NCBI GenBank assembly: GCA_947478405.1 | Contig: CANJVX010000006.1 | Location: forward strand, 1 to 64,000 | Reading direction: 5' to 3' | Origin: Beijerinckiaceae bacterium | Lineage (GTDB): Bacteria; Pseudomonadota; Alphaproteobacteria; Rhizobiales; Beijerinckiaceae | Length of the DNA: 64,000 bases | Shown: positions 26,901 through 35,563 of the stretch, piece after piece | How the letters are laid out: each line of letters begins with the position of its first letter | Position numbering within the stretch: the first letter of the stretch is position 1 | Notes under the pieces: generated by a model | The model's database searches: none | What the model saw: the letters and a program-made list of their open reading frames with translations, nothing else | What the model was told of the DNA's origin: nothing | Program-made: the position numbers and the translations under genes

Positions 26901-27503
26901 ATGAGCAACGACACACATTGGCCAGCCGATATTGATCCCCAGTCTGGCTTTCGCCTACCGCTATTGAAGCGTGAAGACCTCGACGAGGTCGGCCAGCGGC
27001 GCTATGACCGCGCCGCCAATGGCGGCAATATTGCGGGCTTGCAGGGACCGACAGGCATCATGCTTTATTCGCCCAAGACCAGCGAAGCGCAATCCTCTGT
27101 CAGCCGCTATTTGCGTAACGACGCCGGCTTCACGCCCCGCATTCGCGAGATCGCGCTGCTCATCACCTCGCGCTGCATGGACCAACAATTCGAATGGACC
27201 GCGCATGAACCAGAAGCAGTACATGCAGGCGTGCCGCAGCATGTGATAGACACGATCAAGCATGATCGCTCAACCGAGGGGCTCGAAGAGCCAGACAAAG
27301 TGGTCATTGAATTGGGCCGGGCGGTGTGGCGTGACCATCAGGTTTCGCCCGAATTGTTCGCGCATGCAAAGACTATCTTTGGCCCCAATCAATTGGTCGA
27401 TCTGGTACTGCTGATGGGCACTCATGCCTCGACCGCAGCGCTGCTGACGACCTTCAATATGCAATTGCATAAGGGAAAAAATGCTATGCTGCCGATTGGC
27501 TAG
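26901..27503 (+). CDS. Carboxymuconolactone decarboxylase family protein (AhpD-like fold)
   Basis: A 200-residue all-helical protein. The family core is LLITSRCMDQQFEWTAHEPE, with one Cys and a Glu/His cluster, but without the AhpD-type Cys-x-x-Cys pair. A strong ribosome binding site, GGGAGGACATAAA, precedes ATG 26901. Family members include 4-carboxymuconolactone decarboxylase and AhpD, but most, like this one, have no assigned reaction. The protein is longer than PcaC (about 130 residues), so that specific role is unlikely. Confidence 0.87.
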   Translation: MSNDTHWPADIDPQSGFRLPLLKREDLDEVGQRRYDRAANGGNIAGLQGPTGIMLYSPKTSEAQSSVSRYLRNDAGFTPRIREIALLITSRCMDQQFEWTAHEPEAVHAGVPQHVIDTIKHDRSTEGLEEPDKVVIELGRAVWRDHQVSPELFAHAKTIFGPNQLVDLVLLMGTHASTAALLTTFNMQLHKGKNAMLPIG

Positions 27504-27538
27504 AAAAGGCGAGAAGGGTGAGGCTAGGTCTCACCCGG

Positions 27539-28300
27539 TTACCAAAATCCCGCTTCGCTCGCAGCACGCGCCAATAATTGCAAGGCCAGCAAAGTCAGAA
27601 TGATTTTGAGTGTCGTGCGATATTTTTTCTCTGGCATATGCTGCAGCGCAACTTCGCCCAGCCAATTCCCAGCTGCTCCCGTCAGGATCATCACGCCGAT
27701 CAAGGGAAGGTAAGCGTTGATAGCAAAGCCGATCACGCTAAAGGCGATGAGCTTTGCTATATGGACAAAGATCATCAACGCGCCTTGCGTGGCAACATGG
27801 TTTCGCCTGTCAGGTGCAGCACTAGCAATGAAGGGCGAGAGAAAAGTGCCTGTGGCACTCACAAACACACCCAGAAAGGTTGCGACAAAGCCGAGCACGG
27901 CAAAGCGGCTCTTCTCCGCACCGAGCCGTCCAAGATTGGGCATCCATGTCACAAGCAAGATAAACCCGCCTATAATTGCCTGTAACCATGTGACGGGCAG
28001 CGCGACAAACGTCTTGGCACCAGCCGCCGCACCGATCGCTGCCCCGAGAATGAAAGCTGGAACAACCTGACGCATAACGTAGCGCCACATAATCACTGTG
28101 CGTGAAATGCCAGACCCCAATTGCACAACCGTATGAACGGGGACAAGCACTGTCGGAGGCATGACCATAGCCATCAAAGCCAGCAGAATAACGCCACCCG
28201 CGGTACCTGTGAAAACACCAATAAAAGCAGTAACAAAGGAGGCAAGGCCGAGGCCAAAAAAAAGCATGGGCCCGATATCGGGCGTGCCGAGAAAATCCAT
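27539..28300 (-). CDS. TauE/SafE family membrane transporter (sulfite/sulfonate exporter type)
   Basis: A 253-residue protein with about eight hydrophobic segments. The family glycine-rich N-terminal motif is FIGVFTGTAGGVILLALM, and its C-terminal repeat includes ILTGAAGNWLGEV. TauE/SafE proteins export sulfite, sulfoacetate or other small anions. It is convergent with the preceding operon. Its position next to the sulfide-responsive genes suggests sulfur export, but catabolic islands also use these proteins for organic acids. Confidence 0.88.
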   Translation of the reverse strand: MDFLGTPDIGPMLFFGLGLASFVTAFIGVFTGTAGGVILLALMAMVMPPTVLVPVHTVVQLGSGISRTVIMWRYVMRQVVPAFILGAAIGAAAGAKTFVALPVTWLQAIIGGFILLVTWMPNLGRLGAEKSRFAVLGFVATFLGVFVSATGTFLSPFIASAAPDRRNHVATQGALMIFVHIAKLIAFSVIGFAINAYLPLIGVMILTGAAGNWLGEVALQHMPEKKYRTTLKIILTLLALQLLARAASEAGFW

Positions 28301-28476
28301 TAGAAACCCCTCCTTACCCCCATTTGAAGGAGCTGTTAGCTTTTGACCGCACTGTCCCAGCGGGTCAATAAGTAGGCCAAATTACGGAAAATTACTATTT
28401 TATTGCATGTCCTTAACTTAGCTTTGTTCCCCTATTCTGAAAATTTGATTGTCCTTTAACAGAACAGAAGCAAACC

Positions 28477-28841
28477 ATGCCCGCCTTGTCCCATTTCCCA
28501 CGCGCTGCCTATGGCCGGTTCAAGGTTCGCTTCAAACCAGGATATGGTATTTTAGCTTTTCACGATAGCGAAGGCATCGATATCGTTGATATCAGTGATG
28601 TGGGTTTCAAGCTGAAAAACGATGGTCGGTTTGAAGAGGGCAAGGCTTTTTTTTCGAATTCGCATTTCAAGACGGTAGCGATGTTTCAGGTTGGCACCTG
28701 CATACGCAATGCCGTTGGGTTTCAGCAGATGCGGCGGGCTTCATCTTTCTGCTTGATGGCTTGGGACAATCCGTTAGCGCGCTCATCTCGCGCCAGCATT
28801 TGAGCGGTCGACTGAAAGTGCTGAACGGGATCGAGCTTTAG
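28477..28841 (+). pseudogene. PilZ domain gene broken by a frameshift in a T8 tract
   Basis: The frame from ATG 28477 encodes GIDIVDISDVGFKL, the Asp-x-Ser-x-x-Gly signature of PilZ c-di-GMP-binding domains, and continues to a run of eight T (28647-28654). After it the domain continues in another frame: FEFAFQDGSDVSGWHLHTQ, then CRWVSADAAGFIFLLDG, typical of the PilZ second half, ending at TAG 28839-28841. One more T would join the two into a single protein of about 121 residues. Within the given sequence the first frame runs to 28803 with an unrelated tail. Real decay, phase variation or an assembly error are all possible. Confidence 0.72.
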
Positions 28842-29087
28842 CCTATCAAGCCCACAAGTTGACGTCAGGCTGACGGCGCCGATGATAAAAAGAACAGAGA
28901 GCAACGAAAAGCAGACGGACATATTCAAGGCCGCCAGTTCAAACGCCTCGGGCCACAGACTTAATCAGATTATTCTTTATTCCGAAACAATTTAGCAAAC
29001 TCGCAGCTCCCCTTTGGCATTTTTGACTTGAGCTTCTCCCTGACTTATGAATGGCTGACACAAAGGAAAAACAAGACGGGGGGCGCG

Positions 29088-30290
29088 ATGAGCCAAGCAT
29101 CGGACGACATCAGCATTGCATCCAATGGCGAGGCCATTTTCCGCGACCCCTATATGGAATGGGCGACACGCCAGGAAATTCCGATCCATCTCGATTTCGG
29201 CCATGATTTGCTGGCGCTCGAAACCAAGCCTTGGGCGCACTATGATGCGCGCGGCTGTTTTGCGCATACCCACGGCCGCGGTGACTTTGTGGCGAATTTC
29301 GTTCTGGAAGTAGAGCCTGCCCGAAAGACCAAGCCGGTCAAACATCTGGCGGAATCATTCTTCTTTGTGTTGTCGGGTAATGGCTCGACAACTGTGTGGC
29401 TGCCCGATGGCTCGAAGAATACGTTTGAATGGGGCCCGAAGGCGCTCTTCGCCATTCCGCTGAATTGTGAGTATCAAATCTTCAACACATCAGGCCATGA
29501 GAGCGCACGCCTCTCCTGCACCAATGATCTTCCTCTGGCTCTCAATCATTATCACAATGAAGATTTCATTTTCGGCAATGACTTCAAATTTCCCGAACGC
29601 GTGGGGCCTGAAAATCGCTTCCAGGGCGAAGGCGACCACTCCTCCTTCGAACGTAAGAAAAATAGCGGCCAAATCAATATATGGGAAACGAATTTCGTTC
29701 AGGATCTGACAGCTTTCAAACTTTACGAACTGGAAACGCGCGGCAAAGGCTCACGCAATGTGTTCTTCCAGTTGGCTGACGGAACGATGCATGCGCATAC
29801 GTCAGAAATTCCAGTGGGCCGCTACAAGAAGGCACATCGCCACGCCGCGGGCACACATGTTCATGCGGTGACAGGCTCTGGCTATTCGCTGCTCTGGTAT
29901 GAGGGTGATGATAAATTCGTGGAACTGCCATGGCGTCACGGCATCATGTACACGCCCCCGTTCTGGATGTTCCATCAGCACTTCAACACCTCTGATGCAC
30001 CGGCGCGCTATCTCGCCTGTTCCATTGGTAGCGCGCGCTATCCGTTCATCTCGCTGCGCCGCGTCTCCAATGAGGGCGGCGGCTCAACATCGGTGAAGCA
30101 AGGTGGGAGACAGATCGAATATGAGGATCAGGATCTGCGCATTCACCGCAAATTCCTGCTGGCGCTGAAAGAGCATGGCGTCACCTCGCTCATGGGCGAT
30201 CTTTTCGACGAAGATGCCATCATTCGGGTGCCCGAAGAAAGCCTGACAGGCCCCATCCGCACACCCGAACTCAAAGGCGCCGCAATCTAA
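29088..30290 (+). CDS. Bicupin protein, possible dioxygenase
   Basis: A 400-residue protein with two cupin domains. The first covers about residues 60-160 (HTHGRGDFVANF and ESFFFVLSGNGSTTVW), the second about 230-330 (KKAHRHAAGTHVHAVTGSG, with a metal-type His set). This recalls gentisate-type dioxygenases, but no exact match could be made. ATG 29088 follows GGGGGGCGCG; homology begins there. It is convergent with a TctC-like gene 13 bases away. Confidence 0.83.
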   Translation: MSQASDDISIASNGEAIFRDPYMEWATRQEIPIHLDFGHDLLALETKPWAHYDARGCFAHTHGRGDFVANFVLEVEPARKTKPVKHLAESFFFVLSGNGSTTVWLPDGSKNTFEWGPKALFAIPLNCEYQIFNTSGHESARLSCTNDLPLALNHYHNEDFIFGNDFKFPERVGPENRFQGEGDHSSFERKKNSGQINIWETNFVQDLTAFKLYELETRGKGSRNVFFQLADGTMHAHTSEIPVGRYKKAHRHAAGTHVHAVTGSGYSLLWYEGDDKFVELPWRHGIMYTPPFWMFHQHFNTSDAPARYLACSIGSARYPFISLRRVSNEGGGSTSVKQGGRQIEYEDQDLRIHRKFLLALKEHGVTSLMGDLFDEDAIIRVPEESLTGPIRTPELKGAAI

Positions 30291-30303
30291 CGCGGGCGAA
30301 GGC

Positions 30304-31383
30304 TCAGTCCTTGCCCGCGCGCGCCGCGTAATTCATCAACCAGTCGCGCTCTTCATCCTTGATGGTCAGAGCGCGGCGTACATCCTCCTCTACGTCGTCG
30401 CCCGTTTCATAATCGGGTACGAAGCCGACGAGTTTTTCAGCTTCCTTTGCGTAGTCGGGATCTTTCTCGAATGCGCGGATCGCCTCGCGCACAGCCTTCA
30501 TCGCTTCGACCGGCACCTGCGGCGGGAAGACAATCATCCGCTGCATCGCCGATGATGTGGCCAGAACACGCTTATAGGCTTCCCACATCTCACCCGACGG
30601 CTCCTTGCCTTTCACCTCTCGATAAAACTTATCGAAGGATGGCATATTCAGGCCACGCACCTGCGAGGGCTCGGCGAAACGTGAGCCGTTCCAGCCGGGA
30701 TTGTAAAAAAGCGGTAAAGCTGTACCGAGCGCGATCACACCGGGCTCAACCACAGAGCGATAGCCCGGTGGGCTTTCAGAAAACATGCTGATCTCGCCAC
30801 GGTCAAAAGCCAGACGCGCAGCGGAATTGCTCTTGTACCCTGTGACATATTTATATTTCATGCCGAGCATGTCGGCTGTGAGCCGCAACAAGAGATCTTT
30901 CGATGAATCGGACGACAAGCCGCCGATCACAATATTCTCGCCCTTGATGATATCGGCCGGCGTCTTGAGACCCGGCGCAATATCGGCACGGGCGTAATAG
31001 ACCGTCGTGCCTGGCTGATAGGCCACGAATTGATAGCTGAGAATATCAACGCGGGCCTTTTCTTTCACGCTGGCATGACGCCAGGCGATGCCGGAAAGAT
31101 AACCAACTGTTGTGCCATCGCGCGGGGCTATCTCGCCCAAAAAATTCGTACCCACCGCACCGCCTGCTCCATCCATATTCTGGACGATGATATTGGGCTT
31201 GCCAGCCAAATGTTTGGCCAGAAACTTCGCAAAGAGACGACCTTCAATGTCGGTCGGTCCGGCAGAGGCGAAATTGACCAACACGGTGACACGTTTGCCT
31301 TTATAAAAAGGCTCATCAGCAGCACAGGCTGCAGACGCCATTCCGATCACCAAAATACATGCAAGAGCGCTGCGCATGCTCAT
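30304..31383 (-). CDS. TctC-like substrate-binding protein (divergent member)
   Basis: About 359 residues. ATG 31383 is five bases after GGAGG and opens a signal peptide (MSMRSALACILVIGMASAACA). The mature part reads EPFYKGKRVTVLVNFASAGPTD, then IVQNMDGAGGAVGTNFL, so it resembles the GGGYD subgroup in FYKGK but has SAGPTD where others have GGGYD, and DGAG for PGAG. It may therefore bind a different ligand. It is convergent with the bicupin gene, and the small cupin gene precedes it on the same strand. Confidence 0.87.
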   Translation of the reverse strand: MSMRSALACILVIGMASAACAADEPFYKGKRVTVLVNFASAGPTDIEGRLFAKFLAKHLAGKPNIIVQNMDGAGGAVGTNFLGEIAPRDGTTVGYLSGIAWRHASVKEKARVDILSYQFVAYQPGTTVYYARADIAPGLKTPADIIKGENIVIGGLSSDSSKDLLLRLTADMLGMKYKYVTGYKSNSAARLAFDRGEISMFSESPPGYRSVVEPGVIALGTALPLFYNPGWNGSRFAEPSQVRGLNMPSFDKFYREVKGKEPSGEMWEAYKRVLATSSAMQRMIVFPPQVPVEAMKAVREAIRAFEKDPDYAKEAEKLVGFVPDYETGDDVEEDVRRALTIKDEERDWLMNYAARAGKD

Positions 31384-31458
31384 GCCTTCCTCCATGTCTG
31401 CCCGCATCTGTCGCGCGGATCATTTCTAGCACGCTAGCAAGCTTTGGCAGCCTGCGCA

Positions 31459-31487
31459 AAAAGAAAGCCGCCCTCGCGGCGGCTTCC
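31459..31487 (-). terminator. Intrinsic terminator after the small cupin gene
   Basis: On the minus strand AAGCCGCC GCGAG GGCGGCTT is followed by TCTTTTT, 25 bases after the cupin stop codon. It separates that gene from the TctC-like gene downstream. Confidence 0.82.
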
Positions 31488-31510
31488 TATTATTATCAAT
31501 GATCGTCCAC

Positions 31511-31930
31511 TCAAATGCGCTGGGTGATATTGTCGATCTTGATCGAGCCCACTTCGAATTTCTGCGGCGCAGCGTCGACACGCTCGGTTTTCACAGCCTT
31601 GTCGAAACCAGCCATTTGCAGGATTTCGAGGTCTTCGTCGCCCGAGCTTTCGAACCAATATTGGGCGCCAGCGGGGATCAAAATGCCCTCGTGCTTGCCG
31701 AATTCGCCGATGACCGCATCACCGGGGCCGTAGAACTTCACTTTGCCGCTGAGGACAAACCAGAAGCCGTCCATACCGCGATGGGAATGGAGATTGTTTT
31801 CGCCACCCTCGCTGACGACCTGCACACGGCCACGGATGATGTCCGTACCAGCCAGCTGCACAATGCCTTTGCCCTTCTTCAATTCGGGCTTTTTATAGCT
31901 GAAGACTTGATAGGATTGATCGTTGCTCAT
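31511..31930 (-). CDS. Single-domain cupin protein
   Basis: A 139-residue protein with one cupin fold. The first motif is GGENNLHSHRGMDGFWFVLSG (His-x-His...Glu-less variant), the second GILIPAGAQYWFES. ATG 31930 follows GGGAGGGACCC. It may be a small metal-binding isomerase, sensor or dioxygenase. Terminated on its own; divergent from the PQQ dehydrogenase gene with 246 bases between them, which likely carry both promoters. Confidence 0.82.
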   Translation of the reverse strand: MSNDQSYQVFSYKKPELKKGKGIVQLAGTDIIRGRVQVVSEGGENNLHSHRGMDGFWFVLSGKVKFYGPGDAVIGEFGKHEGILIPAGAQYWFESSGDEDLEILQMAGFDKAVKTERVDAAPQKFEVGSIKIDNITQRI

Positions 31931-32176
31931 GGGTCCCTCCCCGGACGTGCTGCGGGCCACCTTTGCGGGGCCGTCTTTCAGAGGCTCATTTTGCAGAGAA
32001 AAGGGGCTCCCGCAAGGCTCCCGCCCCAGAGTTTACCAGTCAGCTGGCAAAGGCGTGGAATGCCTGCGGGGAAATAACCCCCGAGCTGGTCCAAGGGTTG
32101 ATTGTCAGGCGCCAGCCATTCTGCTTCACTTAGCTCTAACCGGCGCCAAAAGCCGGGGTAAGGGAAGGGGAACCCA

Positions 32177-33928
32177 ATGCACAAGACAGCGACATCGCTG
32201 GCTGCCCTTTTGGCCGCCGCTCTTTTCACGGCACCCACATTTGCACAAAAAGCTGATTTCAAGCCGGTGACAGACGCCGTGTTGGCAAATCCTGATCCAG
32301 GCGACTGGCTGCATCTCAACCGCACCCAAGATCAGCAGCGATTCAGCCCGCTCAACCAGATCAACAAATCAAATGTGAAAAATCTGCGCATGGCCTGGGC
32401 ACGCGGACTGCCCAATGGCACGCAGGAATCTGTGCCGATCGTTTATAAGGGCGTGATGTATCTCTATGCGCCGGGCGCGTCCGTGCAGGCGGTGGATGCC
32501 ACCAATGGCGATCTGCTTTGGGAATATGTTCGCGACTACCCCAAAGAGGTAACCGCAGTAGCTGCGCGCAACAAGAGCCTCGGCATTTACGAGGACATGA
32601 TCTATTTCGCTGCGCCCGATGGCTATCTCGTTGGTATTGACGCCAAGACCGGCAAAGAGCGTTGGGCCACGAAGGTTGACGATGGCGACCACGTCGCGGG
32701 CGGTATTCTGGTTGCAGAAGGCAAGGTCATCACCAACCGCACCTGCAAGGATACGCGTCCGAGATGCTTCATTGCCGCCCATGATGCCAAGACCGGCAAG
32801 GAAGCTTGGCGGTTCCACACGACCGCCAGCGCGGACGAACCGGGCGGCGACACTTGGGGCAAGATAGACAGCGACAAGCGCGTGGCATCTCCGTGGGGCC
32901 TGCCAGGCTCCTACGATCCCAAGCGCAAGGCTATTTATTTCGGTGTTGCCAATCCTATTCCCTATACCCGCCTTCGCCGTCATGGGCGTTATGATGGCGC
33001 GCCCTTCGTCTCACCTGTCGAGCTTTATGCCAATTCGACGGTCGCTATCGACATCAATACCGGCAAGCTGAAATGGTATTATCAAGAATTGCCGGGCGAT
33101 GATTGGGATGCCGACCACAGTCACGAGCGCATTCTGGCCAAAGTGAAACTTCGGCCCGATCCAAAACACATTAAATGGATTGGCGATGATGTGAAGAAAG
33201 GTGAGGAGCGCGAAGTCGTCATGACAGTCGCCGAAGGCGGCGGCATGTTTGTGGTGGATCGTGACACCGGCAAATTTATTTGGGCGAAACCTTTCCCATT
33301 TGATGTTCCGGATTTCAACATCAGCAAGATCGATACAAAGACCGGACAAACGCATATCAATGTTGATAAGCTGTTCAAAGCAGACGGCGATTCACGGATC
33401 AGCTGCTACCATAACACACGTGGCCTCTGGTCGATCGCCTATAGTCCGAAGAACACGTCACTCTATGTGCCCTTCCAGGACCAATGCGTTTCCATGACTG
33501 CAAATGAAAAGAACGCGGAAGGATGGGGGCCGCGCCGCGGCATCATGCGGCCGGGTATTGATCCGAATAAATACATGAATCTCGCCAAGATCAACATAAG
33601 CACCGGCGAGATGAAAATCCTTCATTCGCAGCCGCAAGCAAGCGTGAGTTCAACACTGGTAACGGCGGGCGATTTGCTCTTCTGGGGCGATCAGAACCGT
33701 CGCCTACGTGCTTTTGATGCAGATGACGGCAAAGTGCTGTGGGAGAGTGTCGTCGGCGGCATGGTGATGAATTCGATGATCACCTACGCGGTCAAGGGCA
33801 AGCAATATGTGATGGTCTTTACGGGCGAGGGACAATCCGTCTCGGCAGGTCCGCTGGGCCTCACACAAAAGAGCATGCCAAAGGCGGTGCGCGGACATAA
33901 TTCCGTGTTCGTCTTTGCTCTGCCATAA
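32177..33928 (+). CDS. PQQ-dependent alcohol dehydrogenase-type quinoprotein
   Basis: A 583-residue periplasmic beta-propeller enzyme with signal peptide MHKTATSLAALLAAALFTAP. Propeller W-motifs such as AKTGKERWATKV and DAKTGKEAWRFHT repeat through the chain. The predicted catalytic Asp311 lies in DDWDADHSHE, and Asp313 two residues later is at the position that distinguishes lanthanide-dependent XoxF/PedH-type enzymes from calcium MxaF-type. The usual adjacent Cys-Cys pair is absent; the only close pair is in TCKDTRPRC. It oxidises an alcohol or aldehyde and passes electrons to a cytochrome c, perhaps the convergent one. Confidence 0.93.
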   Translation: MHKTATSLAALLAAALFTAPTFAQKADFKPVTDAVLANPDPGDWLHLNRTQDQQRFSPLNQINKSNVKNLRMAWARGLPNGTQESVPIVYKGVMYLYAPGASVQAVDATNGDLLWEYVRDYPKEVTAVAARNKSLGIYEDMIYFAAPDGYLVGIDAKTGKERWATKVDDGDHVAGGILVAEGKVITNRTCKDTRPRCFIAAHDAKTGKEAWRFHTTASADEPGGDTWGKIDSDKRVASPWGLPGSYDPKRKAIYFGVANPIPYTRLRRHGRYDGAPFVSPVELYANSTVAIDINTGKLKWYYQELPGDDWDADHSHERILAKVKLRPDPKHIKWIGDDVKKGEEREVVMTVAEGGGMFVVDRDTGKFIWAKPFPFDVPDFNISKIDTKTGQTHINVDKLFKADGDSRISCYHNTRGLWSIAYSPKNTSLYVPFQDQCVSMTANEKNAEGWGPRRGIMRPGIDPNKYMNLAKINISTGEMKILHSQPQASVSSTLVTAGDLLFWGDQNRRLRAFDADDGKVLWESVVGGMVMNSMITYAVKGKQYVMVFTGEGQSVSAGPLGLTQKSMPKAVRGHNSVFVFALP

Positions 33929-33945
33929 GCGAGCGACACTTAAGA

Positions 33946-33977
33946 AGAAAGCCGGCCTTCGGGCCGGCTTTTTTTAT
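33946..33977. terminator. Bidirectional terminator between the PQQ dehydrogenase and cytochrome c genes
   Basis: AAAGCCGGCC TTCG GGCCGGCTTTTTTT. The stable UUCG tetraloop and flanking A and T runs suit termination from both convergent genes. The right arm touches the stop codon of the cytochrome gene. Confidence 0.88.
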
Positions 33978-34288
33978 TTGGCGCGGGAGCGGATATAGGC
34001 CCAGATGGCGGCACGTTCATCATCTGTAATCATGCCCTGCCAAGAAGGCATCTGGCCCTTGCCATTCAAAACCATCATTTCAAACTTGGGGCGCTCATCA
34101 GCGCCAAGGCCTTTCAGATCGGGCGCTGCACCGGTTGGGCGCAGGCGCTCACCATGGCAGGTCGCACAATGTTCTTCATAAAGGGCATCGCCTGCACCAA
34201 CCGCCCCTTCCTGCGCATGAACCGGGGCGCTCGCACCCAGCATCAAGGCCACCATCGCGACAATTTCCCTTCGGATCACGGCAGACAC
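33974..34288 (-). CDS. Class I cytochrome c, secreted
   Basis: A 104-residue protein with signal peptide ending VHAQ and one heme site CATCH at residues 41-45. The axial Met is probably in KGQMPSWQG. Small periplasmic cytochromes like this accept electrons from PQQ dehydrogenases, and this one is convergent with such a gene. It starts at GTG 34288 behind GAGAG. It could serve any periplasmic oxidoreductase, including the molybdenum hydroxylase. Confidence 0.9.
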   Translation of the reverse strand: MSAVIRREIVAMVALMLGASAPVHAQEGAVGAGDALYEEHCATCHGERLRPTGAAPDLKGLGADERPKFEMMVLNGKGQMPSWQGMITDDERAAIWAYIRSRAK

Positions 34289-34409
34289 CTCTCTTTTTTC
34301 TTAGTTGGGGCAAAGCCTACAGAGCAAGAGGCGTCCCGCCAAGTAGTAGGGCTGGCCTAATGGCGCGCGGACCAATAGAAATTGCCGCGACCTTCCAACA
34401 GGACGACAC

Positions 34410-35195
34410 GTGAGCCCAGTCGAGACCTCCGAGATCTATGACGTCGAGCAAATTCCGCTCGACCTGACCTCCGTGCTGCCCCCCCGCAGCCGCGGTAGGG
34501 ACCGTGCGCGCTTTGTGGCCAGCTTCGTCTTCGTCGTCATCCTGCATATGGCGCTGTTCTGGCTGCTCGAGCGCCAGACGGGCGCCGACATGCCACCTGT
34601 CGAAGAAATCATTCCCGTTGAAATCATCAACGAGCTACCAGCGCCAGATCCCGAGCCACAACCGGAAAAACAGTCCGAACCCGAGCCGCAAAAGCCACCG
34701 CAAGAATTTTATGAAAAGCCTGCGACGGATGCGCCGCGTGCGTCCGATCAGAACAAAAGCGGGAACAAGACACAGGCGACACCTCTGGATGTGCCGCCGC
34801 AGCCAAAGCCCGTGCCTGAACCGGCAAAGGAACCCCCGAAAGTCTTTGACCCCTGGGGTTTGCAAGGCCAGTTGCCGGAATTGACTTTCGACACACCGGC
34901 GCCGAAATCAAATCTGCCAAAAGGCAATGCTGATCGCACCTATCTGTCCATCGTCTATGCACAGATCATGCAGAAGATGGATTTGCCAGAGGAAAAGCTT
35001 CAATACAGGCATGAGGCCTTGATCAAATTTGGCGTTGATAGCAAAGGCCAGGTGTTTCAATCCGCAATTGTTGTATCGAGTGGAAACCGCATCCTCGACA
35101 ATGCTGCCCTGAACGCTGTGCGCCGTGCGAGCCCCCTACCTGCCCCGCCTGCGGGCGGGCCGATCTATCTGACATTCAGCTATGGGCTTCGCTGA
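34410..35195 (+). CDS. TonB-like energy transducer
   Basis: A 261-residue protein with one N-terminal transmembrane segment (FVASFVFVVILHMALFWLL, about residues 38-56) and a long Pro/Glu/Lys-rich periplasmic spacer (PAPDPEPQPEKQSEPEPQK). The TonB C-terminal domain occupies about residues 180-261, with HEALIKFGVDSKGQVFQSAI and ILDNAALNAVRRASPLPAPP. It couples proton motive force to outer-membrane receptors. GTG 34410 follows AGGACG. ExbB, ExbD and a receptor are not in view. It may serve metal uptake linked to the neighbouring PQQ enzyme, which is only an inference. Confidence 0.88.
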   Translation: MSPVETSEIYDVEQIPLDLTSVLPPRSRGRDRARFVASFVFVVILHMALFWLLERQTGADMPPVEEIIPVEIINELPAPDPEPQPEKQSEPEPQKPPQEFYEKPATDAPRASDQNKSGNKTQATPLDVPPQPKPVPEPAKEPPKVFDPWGLQGQLPELTFDTPAPKSNLPKGNADRTYLSIVYAQIMQKMDLPEEKLQYRHEALIKFGVDSKGQVFQSAIVVSSGNRILDNAALNAVRRASPLPAPPAGGPIYLTFSYGLR

Positions 35196-35201
35196 CGGTT
35201 T

Positions 35202-35339
35202 TTATTTTGCCACACCCCAACAGGAACATGAACCAAACCTTTCGGTCAGAAAATCAATAAAAGCATGCACTTTTGAAGATAAATGCGGCGCATGAGGGTA
35301 GGCCGCATGAAGGGTGAAATGTTGGGCCACAAATGGGCT
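35202..35339 (-). pseudogene. LysR regulator relic (C-terminal end)
   Basis: Read on the minus strand, the segment encodes VAQHFTLHAAYPHAPHLSS then KVHAFIDFLTERFG and a stop. This is the typical C-terminal end of LysR effector domains. The frame is cut by a TGA near 35340, and upstream sequence (to about 35510) gives only scattered LysR-like pieces in other frames. The rest of the gene appears decayed. The remainder of the gap (35340-35563) shows no other gene, only a terminator near 35530. Confidence 0.68.
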
Positions 35340-35517
35340 TCAGTTTGTTGTCCAAGAGAAAAGAAGATCTCTGGATCACAGGCGAAATCTCCGACATCAA
35401 ATGCCTACCCTAAACCGTGCCGGACGAAATCGCCTGTAAGCATCATTTTAAGCTCGATCGGAAAGCTCCCGCCACCAAGACGAGCTGGTAGCCAAGGCGG
35501 CATCGAAACTCTTCGGG

Positions 35518-35547
35518 TAAAAAAGCCCCACAGAAATGCGGGACTTT
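35518..35547 (-). terminator. Terminator after the SGNH-like gene
   Basis: On the minus strand AGTCCC and GGGGCT pair (with one G-U) around a ten-base loop and are followed by six T. It lies 17-46 bases after the stop at 35564. Confidence 0.7.
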
Positions 35548-35563
35548 TCTTTTCTGTCAGAAA

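Noticed and set aside
28722-28928. 68-codon minus-strand frame with a hydrophobic start (MNMSVCFSLLSVLFIIGAVS)
   Set aside because: The start looks like a leader, but the frame overlaps the second half of the PilZ gene on the other strand and has no recognisable mature domain.
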